A program made the position numbers and the translations under genes. A stretch of DNA of 64,000 nt from Tetrahymena elliotti 4EA (Eukaryota > Ciliophora > Oligohymenophorea > Hymenostomatida > Tetrahymenidae): the NCBI GenBank assembly GCA_000231825.2, contig JH720297.1, forward strand, positions 830,348 through 894,347, given 5' to 3'. A model generated the notes under the pieces. It worked only from the letters and a program-made list of their open reading frames with translations. It had not been told where the DNA came from and searched no databases. Positions 39,008-50,005 of this stretch are shown piece after piece (the stretch's first letter is position 1; every line of letters starts with the position of its first letter).

Positions 39008-41380
39008 TCATCTTTTTAGTTCTAGAACTAGGGTGTCTCCTTTGAAAAGTTAAGGGTTAATTTGGTAGAGATCTTCAGCAAGCTGTTCTGGCATTCCAGT
39101 TACTAATACAGGAAGATATTTTTTGCTTAAGAAGCAGAGCAAGATTTTAATTTAAAAAAGTGAATTCATGTCATAAAATGTAACGTTTTTAAATTTAATA
39201 ATGATTCCACGGAATGTGTTAAAAAGATAGAGCTTAGAACAGATTTATTCTTAAATATACTTTACAAGTTCTACTGTGACTTCACCATCAATTTCTTGTA
39301 CTATAAACTGTGAGTCAGTGCATAGAAATGATTCGATTCCTTTCTATTAATATTCTTGGTATAGCTAATTTTTTTCATCATACCTTGAAATAAAGAACTT
39401 ATTGTCTTCAAATTCTTCAGATGCTAAATCTTTTAAATAGGAATCCTCAAAATTTTCAGGATGAGCTTCTGTGTTATCTGGCAGTTGAACAACTTGGTCA
39501 TTCATCAAATTGTATTTTTCAATAGTCTTTGGTTTCTTCTTTGTGAGGAATGTGACTTTTTCACTTGGATTCTGCTAGATTTATTAATCAGTCTACCTTT
39601 ATTACATGAAACTTAGTAATTTAGATTGTTGAATGTCAAAACTTAATTTTTTAAGCAAATCATTTTGATTACTATCTTCAATGTCATATTAGTTTCCATT
39701 TTAGCCTGAAAGTTCTAATGGAGGTTTTAGCTTATGTAAAGGTCTCTCTTTTGATGAACTTTTTTATATTTAACTTGTATTTGGGGTTAATTGTTAATTT
39801 AATGATCTTCTACGGAGAGTGTAACGACTTAGCTCTTTTTAGAGAAGGCTATATGAAGTACCCAAAATGGCAGATATTACTGGATTGTAAAAGAATCCAA
39901 TAATAGCTTGTATCCAAACTTCTAAGTTTTTTTAGGTGGCATTTTAATGGAAGTATAAATTCATTTTTAGGGTAAATACAGGGACTCCAATAAGAATTGC
40001 AGCAAAGCAAATATATGGTATAGAAATATTAAAATAGATAACTACAAATTCAGATAATATTGTTATAGATAGAGAAATAAATCTAGGGTATTTAGATGTT
40101 CTTCTAATCAAAACACCATTTAACGTAGTAGAAAATATTCCTGCGCTGACAGGTATTCCACAAAAGAGCCCACTAATAATATTGGATATAGAAAGAACAA
40201 ATGCTTCCCTTTAAGGTTAAATATTTTTATCAGAACATTCTTTTTCAGCAAAATTAAGAGTGAATAGACTCTCTAAATAAATTAAAATCGCTAGTTAAAA
40301 AGCTTCTACAAGCAAGAATAGACGAAAAGAGGTAATAGATGTTATAGGCCTTTGAAAGTATTTAAGCAGATCTAACCACTGAGGTTCGGTATCTTTGTAA
40401 AGAAGACTGACAATATTCAGACTTTAAGATGAATCTATTAGGAATTTCCCTACAAAAATAGAGGCGATGAATAGAACAAAAAGCCAAGGGTATTTCGTAT
40501 ATTTAATTTAAGGAATTAAATAGGAAGCAACTAAAATAGCAGTTAAACCTAAAGTTACAAATGAATACCAACTGATATGCTGAAAAATACTTTCGGTTCT
40601 ATCAAAGAAATCACCAATTTCATTAAAGGTACGAAACCCAAGGGTGAAATCCAAGTAGTTAAAAATAAATTAGAAAACCATACTATAAACATATCCTAGT
40701 AAAACAGCAGCAGGTACAAAAAATATTAATCTCTGGATATCTAAATACTTTGAAAATATCAGCAAATAAATACCACTTAATGCAGTCACCATGCTTATTT
40801 ACCCATAATCGTATGTTTTAGATAAGTTTCTTATGAATGATATAGCTAAAAATGATGGAGCATAAACGACATAGCGTGAACTACCAAAAAATAAATTAGT
40901 TAAAGAAGCGATCATGTAGCCAAAAAGTCCAGTAAAAGGTAATTTTTAAATTGAATTAGTGACAGTGATGCAATAAAAGTAACTAAAGCAAGCCAAGTTA
41001 ATCCCTTAGCTTATATCCTAAATAAGTCTTCTCAAAATAAACTGATTTTTATATGCATTAGTATTAAGTGTGTAGCTTGTTTATTTAATCAATTTTGATT
41101 ATTTCTCGGGAGAATTTAAAATATTATTTTAAGCTAATACTGGAGGATTGTTAGATGTATGAGTAGGTTTGTCAGGATTATCCTCCATCAATATGGAGAA
41201 CGAATTATTCTTCTTATGATTAGAGTTATAAGTATAGTCAAATTCGTGGACATGCTACAATTCTATATCTTATTTGCCTAAACTAAATCTTTTACTCTCT
41301 TTTTAATTAGATCTGTTATTCATCTAATCGGGGAGCAAAAACTTCTCCCCTAAATCGTATTCATCATCTTCTTCATTCAT
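39008..41380 (-). CDS. SulP-family anion transporter with STAS domain (790 aa)
   Basis: One uninterrupted exon of 791 codons from ATG 41380 to TGA 39008; an in-frame TGA just upstream fixes the N-terminal limit. The first about 110 residues are a hydrophilic cytosolic leader. The membrane core begins near ILRRLIQDISQGINLACF and shows SulP features: KLPFTGLFGYMIASLTNLFF, then GSSRYVVYAPSFLAIS (equivalent of GSSRHLAVGP), about ten to twelve hydrophobic segments, and ISNIISGLFCGIPVSAGIFS (equivalent of the N..S..F.G.P..G...S signature). A charged linker leads to a C-terminal STAS domain at about 690-785 (GIIIKFKNVTFYDMNSLFQI, LVTGMPEQLAEDLY). The family moves sulfate, bicarbonate, chloride or related anions across the plasma or vacuolar membrane; the substrate cannot be read from sequence. 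It is the only large multi-domain gene here with no intron. Confidence 0.92.
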
Positions 41381-43776
41381 GTAAATGTATTCTGAATACT
41401 AATTAACTCAATACGTCAACTGTAAAGCACCGTTGCAGCTTAGCTATTGCAAATGATTGCTTTCTTTTTTTTATATTTTACTTTCTGCTTCGGTTTATGA
41501 ATTATTTATGCTGTCGTTTGGCAAACTTGAAGCTTAAAAGTAGATTTAAAACCAATCTTTAATTCTTGATAATTTTCAATGAATAAATTAATTAAATAAT
41601 AAATTATAGATGATTTATCTTATTTTCTTTTCTCATCTTCGTAATATTATACCCCTCCCCTTTATCATTTAAACACTTTTTTCTAATTTTTTCTTAATTT
41701 CTTTAAGATAGATAGATTAAAATCTAACCTTTATCCATTTATAATACTATTAAGATCCTTTATTTATTATTTAAATCTGTTTTTACTTGCTCAATCTAAA
41801 GAGATTTTTATTTTAGGTCTACTATCTATCTTTATATCTATCAATTTATATCTTACTTCTCTAACTTTATTAGCCAGAAATATTTTTCCTCTTTCATTCT
41901 GTAAGTCAGCTAGCTACAACATAATGAACTTATTATTTTCTTTTATAAGAAAGCAAAATCTAAATTTAATATCTAATTAACTATTGCAGCATTTTATATT
42001 GTGCATCTTAAGAATTTCTTTGATCAATTATTCTCTTACACACATTTAATTTTTAAGCAAAGATTTTTTTTAAACAGTAAATAAAAATTGAATTTTTATC
42101 TGACTTAGCATTAACATAATATTAAATTATTCAGATGAAAGTAATAAATAAATCATCAAATAATATGATAGCAAAATAATATTAGAAATATATGATACAT
42201 TAAGAAGAGTTTACATACTAATTAATTATTTATTAATTTATTTTATAAACATTTTTTATTATTAATAAATCTAAATAAATTTAATCAAAGTTAATTTATG
42301 AATTGAATCAAAACCCGAAATAAAAATATCCAAATATAATTTGGCTGGCTTATTGAAATATTTATCATAATTTAAATATAACCTAAATCTCGCTTCGAAC
42401 ATCTCTCTAACCTAAACATAAAATAATTGAGTAAATTTATTAAAGATTCAAATATAAAAATTAACGATTTGATTTAATAGTAATTATTTAATCACCTTTT
42501 AAGAAATGAAATCCTTGTGCATTAATTGATTAAAAACCAATAAAATAAGAGATAAATATAAATTCTTAAAACAATTTTTTAGATTAATTAATTGATGAAC
42601 AGATCTAAAATATTTAAAATATTTTCAGATTTACATTAAACTTTATTCATTTATTTTTATGTAGGATACAAATTTATTTAAATTTCTAATTTTTATTAAA
42701 TGGATATTTGGATATATAAAATTATTTTCTTTTTTAACCAAACAAACAGTACTCCTTTAAAACAGTTTGACGAAAAAGATGATTTTTAAAATTTTAAAAT
42801 TATTGTGCAATATTTTTTAATAAATAATAAAATCTTTGCAAAAATTTCAAATAAAGTTTTTCAAAAGACAAATTTTTTTATTTTTATTAATTAATGGGAA
42901 AAATTAACAAAACATGATATAGTCTTATTCATTCAAGTTCATTGAAAACGTTTGTTGGTTAAATAGATATTATTTTTTTACAATTAATAATTAAAAGTTA
43001 AAATAAAATTTTTTATTTTAGAAATGTTGTTATTTTTTATTTAATGGAATTATTAAATCTAATTAAGATTAACATTTAAGCAAATTTAAAAGAAATTCTA
43101 AATATTTGTACTATATTGGGTTATTTTAATAAAAATGATTGATTTTATTTTATAATAGAATATGAGGGTGAATTTTTTTTAATAAAATTTGATAAAAGGA
43201 AGGTGTATAAAAAAGATATTTATTTATGTATTGTGTTGATAGAGAATGAAATAAATTAATTAAAGATAACATTAAAAAGAAGATTGAGAAATATGAATGA
43301 AATATAAGGATGCTTAGGTATGTGTGTTAATATATATTTATTAACAATTTGCATGTGAAATGAAGAATAAATAGTATTTTGTTAGATACATAATAAATTA
43401 TTAGATTTGAATAATAAATAAAGCAATCAAACTAATTTATAAAATACATTAGGAAAAATATCAAACAAGAATGTAGGGCTTATTGTCAAAGTTTGCAAAG
43501 TTTTCAAATAAACAACTCACAAGTATTTAACTCGCTTTTTGAATTCAATTAAGCAAAATTTTAGGGATAAAATATTTCTGCATGGCTAAGTTAAAGCACT
43601 TAAAATAATAAATTTAGACAAGTTTTATATATTCATTTTACATTTTATTGAGATTGCAATTAATGATATGTCAGAATATAGATCGTGCAAATGATTAGAA
43701 ATAAAAAACGAATTAAAATAAATGCCTCAGATTTTATTTTAAATCCCGAAATTTGAATTGAAAAAGATAAAATAGA
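41381..43776. other. 2.4-kb divergent spacer
   Basis: Between the 5' ends of the SulP gene (-) and the ferredoxin gene (+). Almost pure A/T with no coding frame of note. A slightly GC-richer patch at 41400-41530 directly upstream of SulP may be its promoter or leader. The true first exon of the ferredoxin gene could lie in the right part of this spacer. Confidence 0.55.
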
Positions 43777-44810
43777 ATGAGATAGTGAGCTAAAATTATT
43801 TTAAATATAAATTATAGATAGCATTAGAAGATTTGCTGGTAATCATCATCATCACGCTGGCGATCAAGCTGATAGAGTTGCTGATAAAATGTGATTTAAT
43901 TATTTCATGTTTTTAACTTTTAAGACAAAAGCGATTTTTCTAGTTTCAATATTTAGTCATAATAATGATAAGCTTTTCTTTACTAATATTTTTAACTGGA
44001 TTAAAGGCTTTGTTTTATTAAATAGAATACATTTTTTAGCATTTAAATTAGTGTATTAATCTCAAAAATCTTTTTAAAATAGTATTTGGATCAACATCTA
44101 AAATCGTATTGGATAGTTTGAAAGAATTTCTGCTTTTGAAGGTGAATCTCTTTTGGAAGCCTTACAAAGAAATAAAGTTGCTGGTATTGTAGGTAAAATG
44201 CTCAATAAATAACATTTAAATTTACTTAAACTAAATAAAAAACAATCATGTTAGTTTTGATTTATTTATTTATTGTGCATATAAAGAATAAAGGAATCTT
44301 CTTAAATTGCATAGTAAAATTAATGACATAAACAAACAAAACATATTGAAAATCTTTTAAAATAAATGAATAAAACAATAAATATTTATTTTACTTCCAC
44401 TTTTGAAATTAATGCTAAAATATCTACTAATAATTAATTATAGCTACTTGTGAAGGTGGTGAAGATATTAATACTATGTTAGAAAAACCTATCGACCCTG
44501 TCACTTATGGTCCTTTCTGCAGCTCTTGTTAAGTAGTCGTTTCCAATCCCTGGAGAACCAAGATGGGTGAATTGCATTATCTTGAAGAAAGAAACCTTTT
44601 TAGAAGCACTTATCCCACTACTGAAAAGTAAAGATATTTTGATTCACGATTCAAATTTGCAGAGAGAAGTTATAAAATTGTATATTAAATTATTTTAATA
44701 AATTATATAGCACTAGATTAGCTTGCTGTGTCCTCGTTGAAAAGTGGATGAATGAAATGATTATTTCTATTCCTCAAAATCCTAACTCTGTTTATGAAGA
44801 CAATATGTGA
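43777..44810 (+). CDS. Mitochondrial-type [2Fe-2S] ferredoxin, enlarged cluster loop (about 156 aa)
   Basis: The exons from 43822 on are clear: up to 43890, then 44083-44192, 44444-44627 and 44711-44810. They encode an adrenodoxin-type fold: FERISAFEGESLLEALQRN (ubiquitin-like beta-grasp), CEGG, CSSCQVVVSNPW, and TRLACCVLVEKWMNEMIISIP. Four ligand positions are C65, C88, C91 and C129 (or C130) in my numbering. CxxC and the distance to the last Cys are normal, but the first gap is 22 residues instead of 5. The N-terminus (IRRFAGN then a His run) looks like a mitochondrial targeting region. The first exon (ATGAGATA, 43777-43784, with a 37-nt GTGAGC intron) is only a guess. The overall shape, including the terminal M-hydrophobic-P segment, recalls the ferredoxin subunit of plant/algal/ciliate complex I. 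Role: mitochondrial electron transfer or complex I bridge. Confidence 0.78.
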
Positions 44811-45960
44811 TAATTTTAAGATATTTTAATTCCGAGTACCACTCTTGTCATTAACATAATAACTTTATTCTTATTGATTTTATATTTCATGTCATAAGAA
44901 TTAGTTTCAGTTAGTAGTTTCTGCTCATTTATTGTATTGGATGTTTCTAATTAAACAATTCAATCCAAAATTAAAACCATTTTTCATTAATTTATTCATT
45001 CATTCATTTAAATTATATTCATACTTTTTCCTTAATCTTCAATAATAAAATCTAATTTTGTGTTTAGGCATTAAAAAAATTTCATTTTAAAATAAAAGAA
45101 GCTTTCAGCTTTTATAGATTCTGTCTTGCTTAACAATGAGCTTATATTAAATATTTAAAATTGTAAATTAAATTGAAATTCTTGTATTTATAATAAATTT
45201 ATTATGTTTGAATGATAAATTTAGATCTAAATTTTACAATAAAATAAATAAAAAATATTCAATCAACAAATAATCAATCAAATTGGCAGTAAATTTTTAA
45301 TTTTTATGAATAAAGAATAGTCTCTCAAAGTAAAAATAATTTTTATTTGTACGCAAGATTTTATTAAACTATTTTAAAAGACAAATTTTTCGAATAAAAT
45401 TAAAGAAAACAAATAAAAAAACTGTGGTATCTTATTATTTGGTTGTGAATTTTAAGAAATAATTTATTTGATTAAAATTTAATGAATAAACATTCAAGAA
45501 AGATTTTTAAAAATTAAATTTAAAATAATTTTTGTATGAAATAAATATTAAAATTGTTGGATTTATGGATAAGCAATGAGTGAATAAAATAAAATAAATT
45601 AGGTGATTTTAGAAGATGCATTAGAAAGGATAGCATTTAACAAATGTTATTCTCTTAATTTGTACAAAGAAGAATGGAAAAGTACTGATTAATAATACAA
45701 GTAATAAATTGATTTTATCATCCAGGTGAAGTATTTAATACTGCTTCTTATTGAGATATAATATCTTTCTATTTATGCATATGATTGCTTGTACGCTTAA
45801 AAGATTTATTTCTTTGTTAATACTGCTAAGAAAATAGAAGGAATCAAAAAAATAAGATTTGTTTTGCTTTTATGAACTCAATCAATCAAATCAAATTATT
45901 CTTGTTCCATTTGTAGTTAATTTGTATTTTAAAATGAGTTGGATTAGCTCAGCAATACTC
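44811..45960. other. Convergent 3' spacer
   Basis: About 1.15 kb between the convergent ends of the ferredoxin and twin-CX9C genes. AT-rich; no gene or RNA recognised. Confidence 0.55.
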
Positions 45961-46694
45961 TCACTCGTATTGATAACCGGGTTCAGAGTTAGCCTTTTTG
46001 AAAGCACCAACACCACACTCCATCAAACTATCCTTGAAGTTACCGCATTTGCCTTCATCGTTTAATCTCTTCATACACTATTTTTTTTATTTTAATAAAA
46101 TTTGCAATTTGAATATTCTTTTTAAGGATAAATTATGGCTAAAATTTTTTTTGTATCTAATAGTTGACTTTTGTATTAGAATCAATGCTAAATATTTCTA
46201 TTAATTAATAATTACTTCCTTGAAAGCAACAAATTATTCAGTGCATTCCTTTTTTAAGATTTTAGTTCTGGGAGCGTTATCATCTTCTCTAGCAAAACTA
46301 TTCATCAAATTTATAAAACAAGGTTGAGTAACTATTAAAAAAAATAATTGCTTCCAAGCATAGTGCATTTAAATATTTAATAATCCCTTTTCATTAAAAT
46401 AATATTTGCAAAATTCTTTTGATTATTTAATTTTCCCTATTTCATTTATAGATAGCAAGTATTTGCTAAAAATAATCATCGACATACATGCCAATTTGTA
46501 TTGATTGGCTCATTTTTAGAATTTGCTCATTCAATCAATAAAAGCAATAAATAAATTGCTACTGCTGCTGCTATTTCAGTTTTCAAATATTATTTCTACA
46601 CTATGCTTCAAGCAACTGCTATTTTATATTAGAAATTATACGTGATAATCTTGTTTTCGAGAAGAGTAGATCTCTTCTTAGCCAAGGAGAACAT
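45961..46694 (-). CDS. Small twin-CX9C mitochondrial protein (83 or 68 aa)
   Basis: Core exons 46077-45961 and 46305-46216 encode two CX9C motifs, C-TEQFVAFKE-C and C-GNFKDSLME-C, ten residues apart, the signature of small intermembrane-space proteins oxidised by Mia40. This group includes COX assembly factors and several complex I and III subunits. The end GAFKKANSEPGYQYE does not identify the member. Two starts fit: ATG 46305 (MNSFARED, 68 residues), or an upstream exon 46694-46642 (MFSLAKKRSTLLENKIIT) joined through a 344-nt intron to 46297 (83 residues). I prefer the longer form because that exon is markedly more GC-rich than its surroundings and keeps the frame exactly. The core intron, 46215-46078, is 138 nt. 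Confidence 0.72.
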
Positions 46695-47651
46695 ATATGA
46701 TCTGCTTTCCATTTCTTAAATTCTTCTTGTTTTTATTTTACTTTTTTAGATTCTCTTCTTTTTTGTTGTATTATTTTTAATTTATATTTTTTTCCCTTTA
46801 ATTTCTCTTTCCTTAATTTTCTTTCTTTCCTTCTTCTCGTTAATTTTCCTTTCAAAAATTAATAAAACAAACAAACAAACACTCAGCACTAAATCAATGA
46901 ACGCTTTTCACATACATTATTAATACATTTAAAATGTTTATAAAAATGCCTGCATATCCATTTCACCTATAATCAAATCAATGAAAATCAAGCTAGCAAC
47001 CAAAGAAAGATAGATAGAAGAAGTAAAAATGAAAGGAATTAATTAAATTTATTGAATTATTATTAATGTTATCAAAAGGCTATTTTTTTATTTGTTAAAT
47101 AAAATCTTTCTGAGAATATCCTTTACATTCTATTAAGGTCTTCTATGTATCATTAAGAATTTTAATCAAAGATATAAAGCAATTTAAATTTATAAATTAT
47201 CTTTATTTTAATTTTATAATTTGTGGTATTTTTAAACCAATTCTTTTTTGTTTTTTTCTCAATTAAAATGTTTTTTTATTTTCAACAATTATTTGAAAAA
47301 GCTCAAAAAAATTTAGAAAAATGAAATGATTAGTAAAATAAAATATTTAAAATTCTCTTCTTATTTTATTGAATGAGTTTGTTTGATATCTGTTAAAATA
47401 ATTATCAGAAACACAATTTTTTACTTATTTACTTTCCCTCAAATCTAGAATAGTTTAATTTGCTTTAATCTTCCGCGGTTAATTCGAAAAAGTAAAAATA
47501 TTAGAATTATACCTCTTAAGTGTTAGTGGTCAAAGGAAATAAGTGATTAAATCTTTTTAAAAGTTTTTGCAAACAAAACAAACAAACAATTTATTTATTT
47601 TTAGTAGCTTGAAGCAGTTAAAAAAGAAACAAATAAACAAATTTTTAGGAA
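46695..47651. other. Divergent promoter spacer
   Basis: About 950 nt between the twin-CX9C gene (-) and RFC3 (+). It contains a strong pyrimidine tract on + at 46700-46860 (TTTCTTTCC-like). On that strand the tract yields an open, hydrophobic frame that I do not regard as a gene. It may be the promoter and leader of the minus-strand gene. Confidence 0.55.
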
Positions 47652-50005
47652 ATGGAAAAGCTTTGGGTAGACGAAATAAGACCAAAATCCCTTGATAATT
47701 TAGATTATCATCCTATTTTGACATAAAAGCTATAAAAGTTAGCTCATTCTGAAGATTTCCCTCATTTATTATTATATGGACCTAATGGTGCTGGTAAAAA
47801 AACAAGAGCTATGGCTTTCTTACAAGAAGTTTATGGAAATGGCGTTCATAAAGTTAAGGCAGAAGAAAGAGAATTTAAAGTTAATCCAAATACAAGCACG
47901 ACAGTTGAAGTCAACATCATTTCATCAAATTTTCACTTAGATGTAACACCAGCAGATGCTGAAAATCAAGATAAAGCTGTTATCTAAAAATTGATCAAAG
48001 AAGTTGCTTCTACTCACTAATTGGATCCAAACACTTAAAGACGTTTTAAAGTTATCATTATTAATGAAGTAGACCGTCTCACTCTTGAAGCACAAGCCTC
48101 TCTAAGAAGAACTATGGAAAAATATATTGGTAGATGCAGGTAAAATAATCAAATAATTTATATTATCAGTTAAATTTATCTCATTATTCTTTAAAATATT
48201 TTAGTAAATATTATTTCTTGCTTTAAAAAATAACAAAAAAGAATTTTAATTTTCTTAAAAAGAAGCAAATAAAATGGATTCCAAATAAAAAGAAATAGAA
48301 CATTTATAGTCTTTGGTATAAGTATTAAATAAATAAATAAATTAAGGTTATTTTGATCAGAAAAAGTAGAAATTAAAAACATTTAGCATAAATACTTTAA
48401 ATTTAACTTTTTTAAAAATTATTTTTATCAATTTAAAAATTATAAAAAAAAATTGAGAAACAAATTAGAATTTTATTTTAACTGATCCAACTTATTTTCA
48501 CTGAAATTATCAGTAAATTTAATCCATCATTTTTTAAGAAAGAAGCCAATCAAAATGGATAAAAACAGCTTGAATTTAATTAAGTGTGTAAATTCTAGCG
48601 TTTTGAAAATAGATTACAAGTTTGGAAAAATTAATGCATAAATTTTTTAGTACAAAGATATTTTGAGATCACTTTCAAGCAAGGAATTATTTGATAAGGA
48701 TATTATTAAATGAGATAAAAACAAAATCAAAAATTACAGTTTTACTTTTTATTCTATTAGCAGTTTATTAATTTTCTATAATTTAAAATTCAAAGAAATT
48801 CTATTCATAGAAACTGAGAAATAAAATTGCATGTTTGTCATTGAAAAAATATGATATCCATAAATATATTAACTTTTTTACAACTAAATTATTTATTAAT
48901 GGTACAATTTTATAAATAAAAGACTCATTTTAATTGCAGAAAATATTGGAAGAGTTATTTTACCTCTCAGAAGTAGATGTTTACTCATTAGAGTTGCTGC
49001 ACCTTCAGATTCAGATGTTAAAGCTGTTGTTAAAAAGCTTAATACAGAAAAAAATTTAAATATACCTGATGAATTAGCTAGCAAATTTGCAAAATCTTGC
49101 GATTATAATTTGAGAGCAGTCATTTTAAATTTACAAACTCAAAAGTTGTTAAAAAGCAATTACAGCAACACCATGGAAGTATAATAGCCCGAATGGAAGA
49201 AAGAGATCAAAAATATTGCTGGAATCATCAAGGAACACTAAAACCCAACAAAGTAATTAGTCAATTTTTTATTTAACACACTGCTTTTCATATAGTTGAA
49301 TTTATATCCAATTTTGAAATCTGATAAGTTATTATCTCAGATACAATAAAAGATACTTTTAAACCAAATAAAAAAATACATCTAAAAGTATTATATAATC
49401 ATCAGAATATTTTTAAAAATACAGTTTATCTTTGTTCATAATTATTCTAAATAAAATATTTAATTAATTCAGACATAAAAGTCAAAAAGATTCAAGATAC
49501 ACCACCTTTTATTGAAAAAATTCTTTTTGACCAATAAATAAAATTTTAGTTTATTGAGCTTATCTTTACTTGCAAATAAATTTAAATTTGACCACGTTTT
49601 CTTATCAATTTGATTTAAAAACTTAAATTGAAATAAGATTTGAATGTAAACCAAATACTTCTTTGATCAAATTTAAACAAATTTTTTAAGATGAGCATGG
49701 ATAAAGACACTTTTTTTAATTTTATTAATTAATAATTTAGGTTAAAAGAAATAAGAAGTAAATTCTATGATTTGTTGGTAAACTGTATTCCTGGAGATAT
49801 TATAATTAAAAATTTGATGTACAGTTTGCTAGACTTAATAGACTCAAAAGATGTCCATACAAAGCAAGAAATTATTTATTATGCAGCTCATCATGAAAAT
49901 TTAATGAACATGGGATCAAAGCCCGTTTTTCATTTAGAAGCTTTTGCTGCACAATGCATGCTTAGCTATAAGAAATCTATTTTATAATTAAGAGATTAAG
50001 TTTGA
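47652..50005 (+). CDS. RFC3: Replication factor C subunit 3 (clamp loader, 360 aa)
   Basis: Clear orthologue of eukaryotic RFC3 (human RFC38), an AAA+ subunit of the clamp loader that places PCNA on primed DNA. It begins [20 protein letters not shown]. Walker A is [11 protein letters not shown] at about residue 42, and the Walker-B-like stretch is IINEVDRLT. Then come [23 protein letters not shown] (the SRC motif), and the C-terminal collar with [17 protein letters not shown] and [18 protein letters not shown]. Exons: 47652-48139, 48923-49252 and 49741-50005 (1083 nt). The second exon starts at [12 protein letters not shown], so an apparent TTGCAG acceptor at 48939 is not the real one. Both introns are long for this region (783 and 488 nt). 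The human length is 356, so the model is complete. Confidence 0.95.

Noticed and set aside
45948..46010. AGCTCAG and GGTTCA-like boxes suggesting a tRNA
   Set aside because: No acceptor or anticodon stem can be drawn and the stretch overlaps the coding exon of the twin-CX9C gene.
45859..46204. Two overlapping plus-strand ORFs
   Set aside because: They are the opposite strand of the twin-CX9C gene, whose CX9C spacing and splice sites are much stronger evidence.
46602..47060. Open plus-strand frame starting MLQATAILYQ
   Set aside because: Driven by a pyrimidine tract; hydrophobic low-complexity, overlaps the likely first exon of the minus-strand gene.
48191..48382. Minus-strand ORF in RFC3 intron 1
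   Set aside because: AT-rich intron sequence; RFC3 is complete without it and the frame has no similarity.
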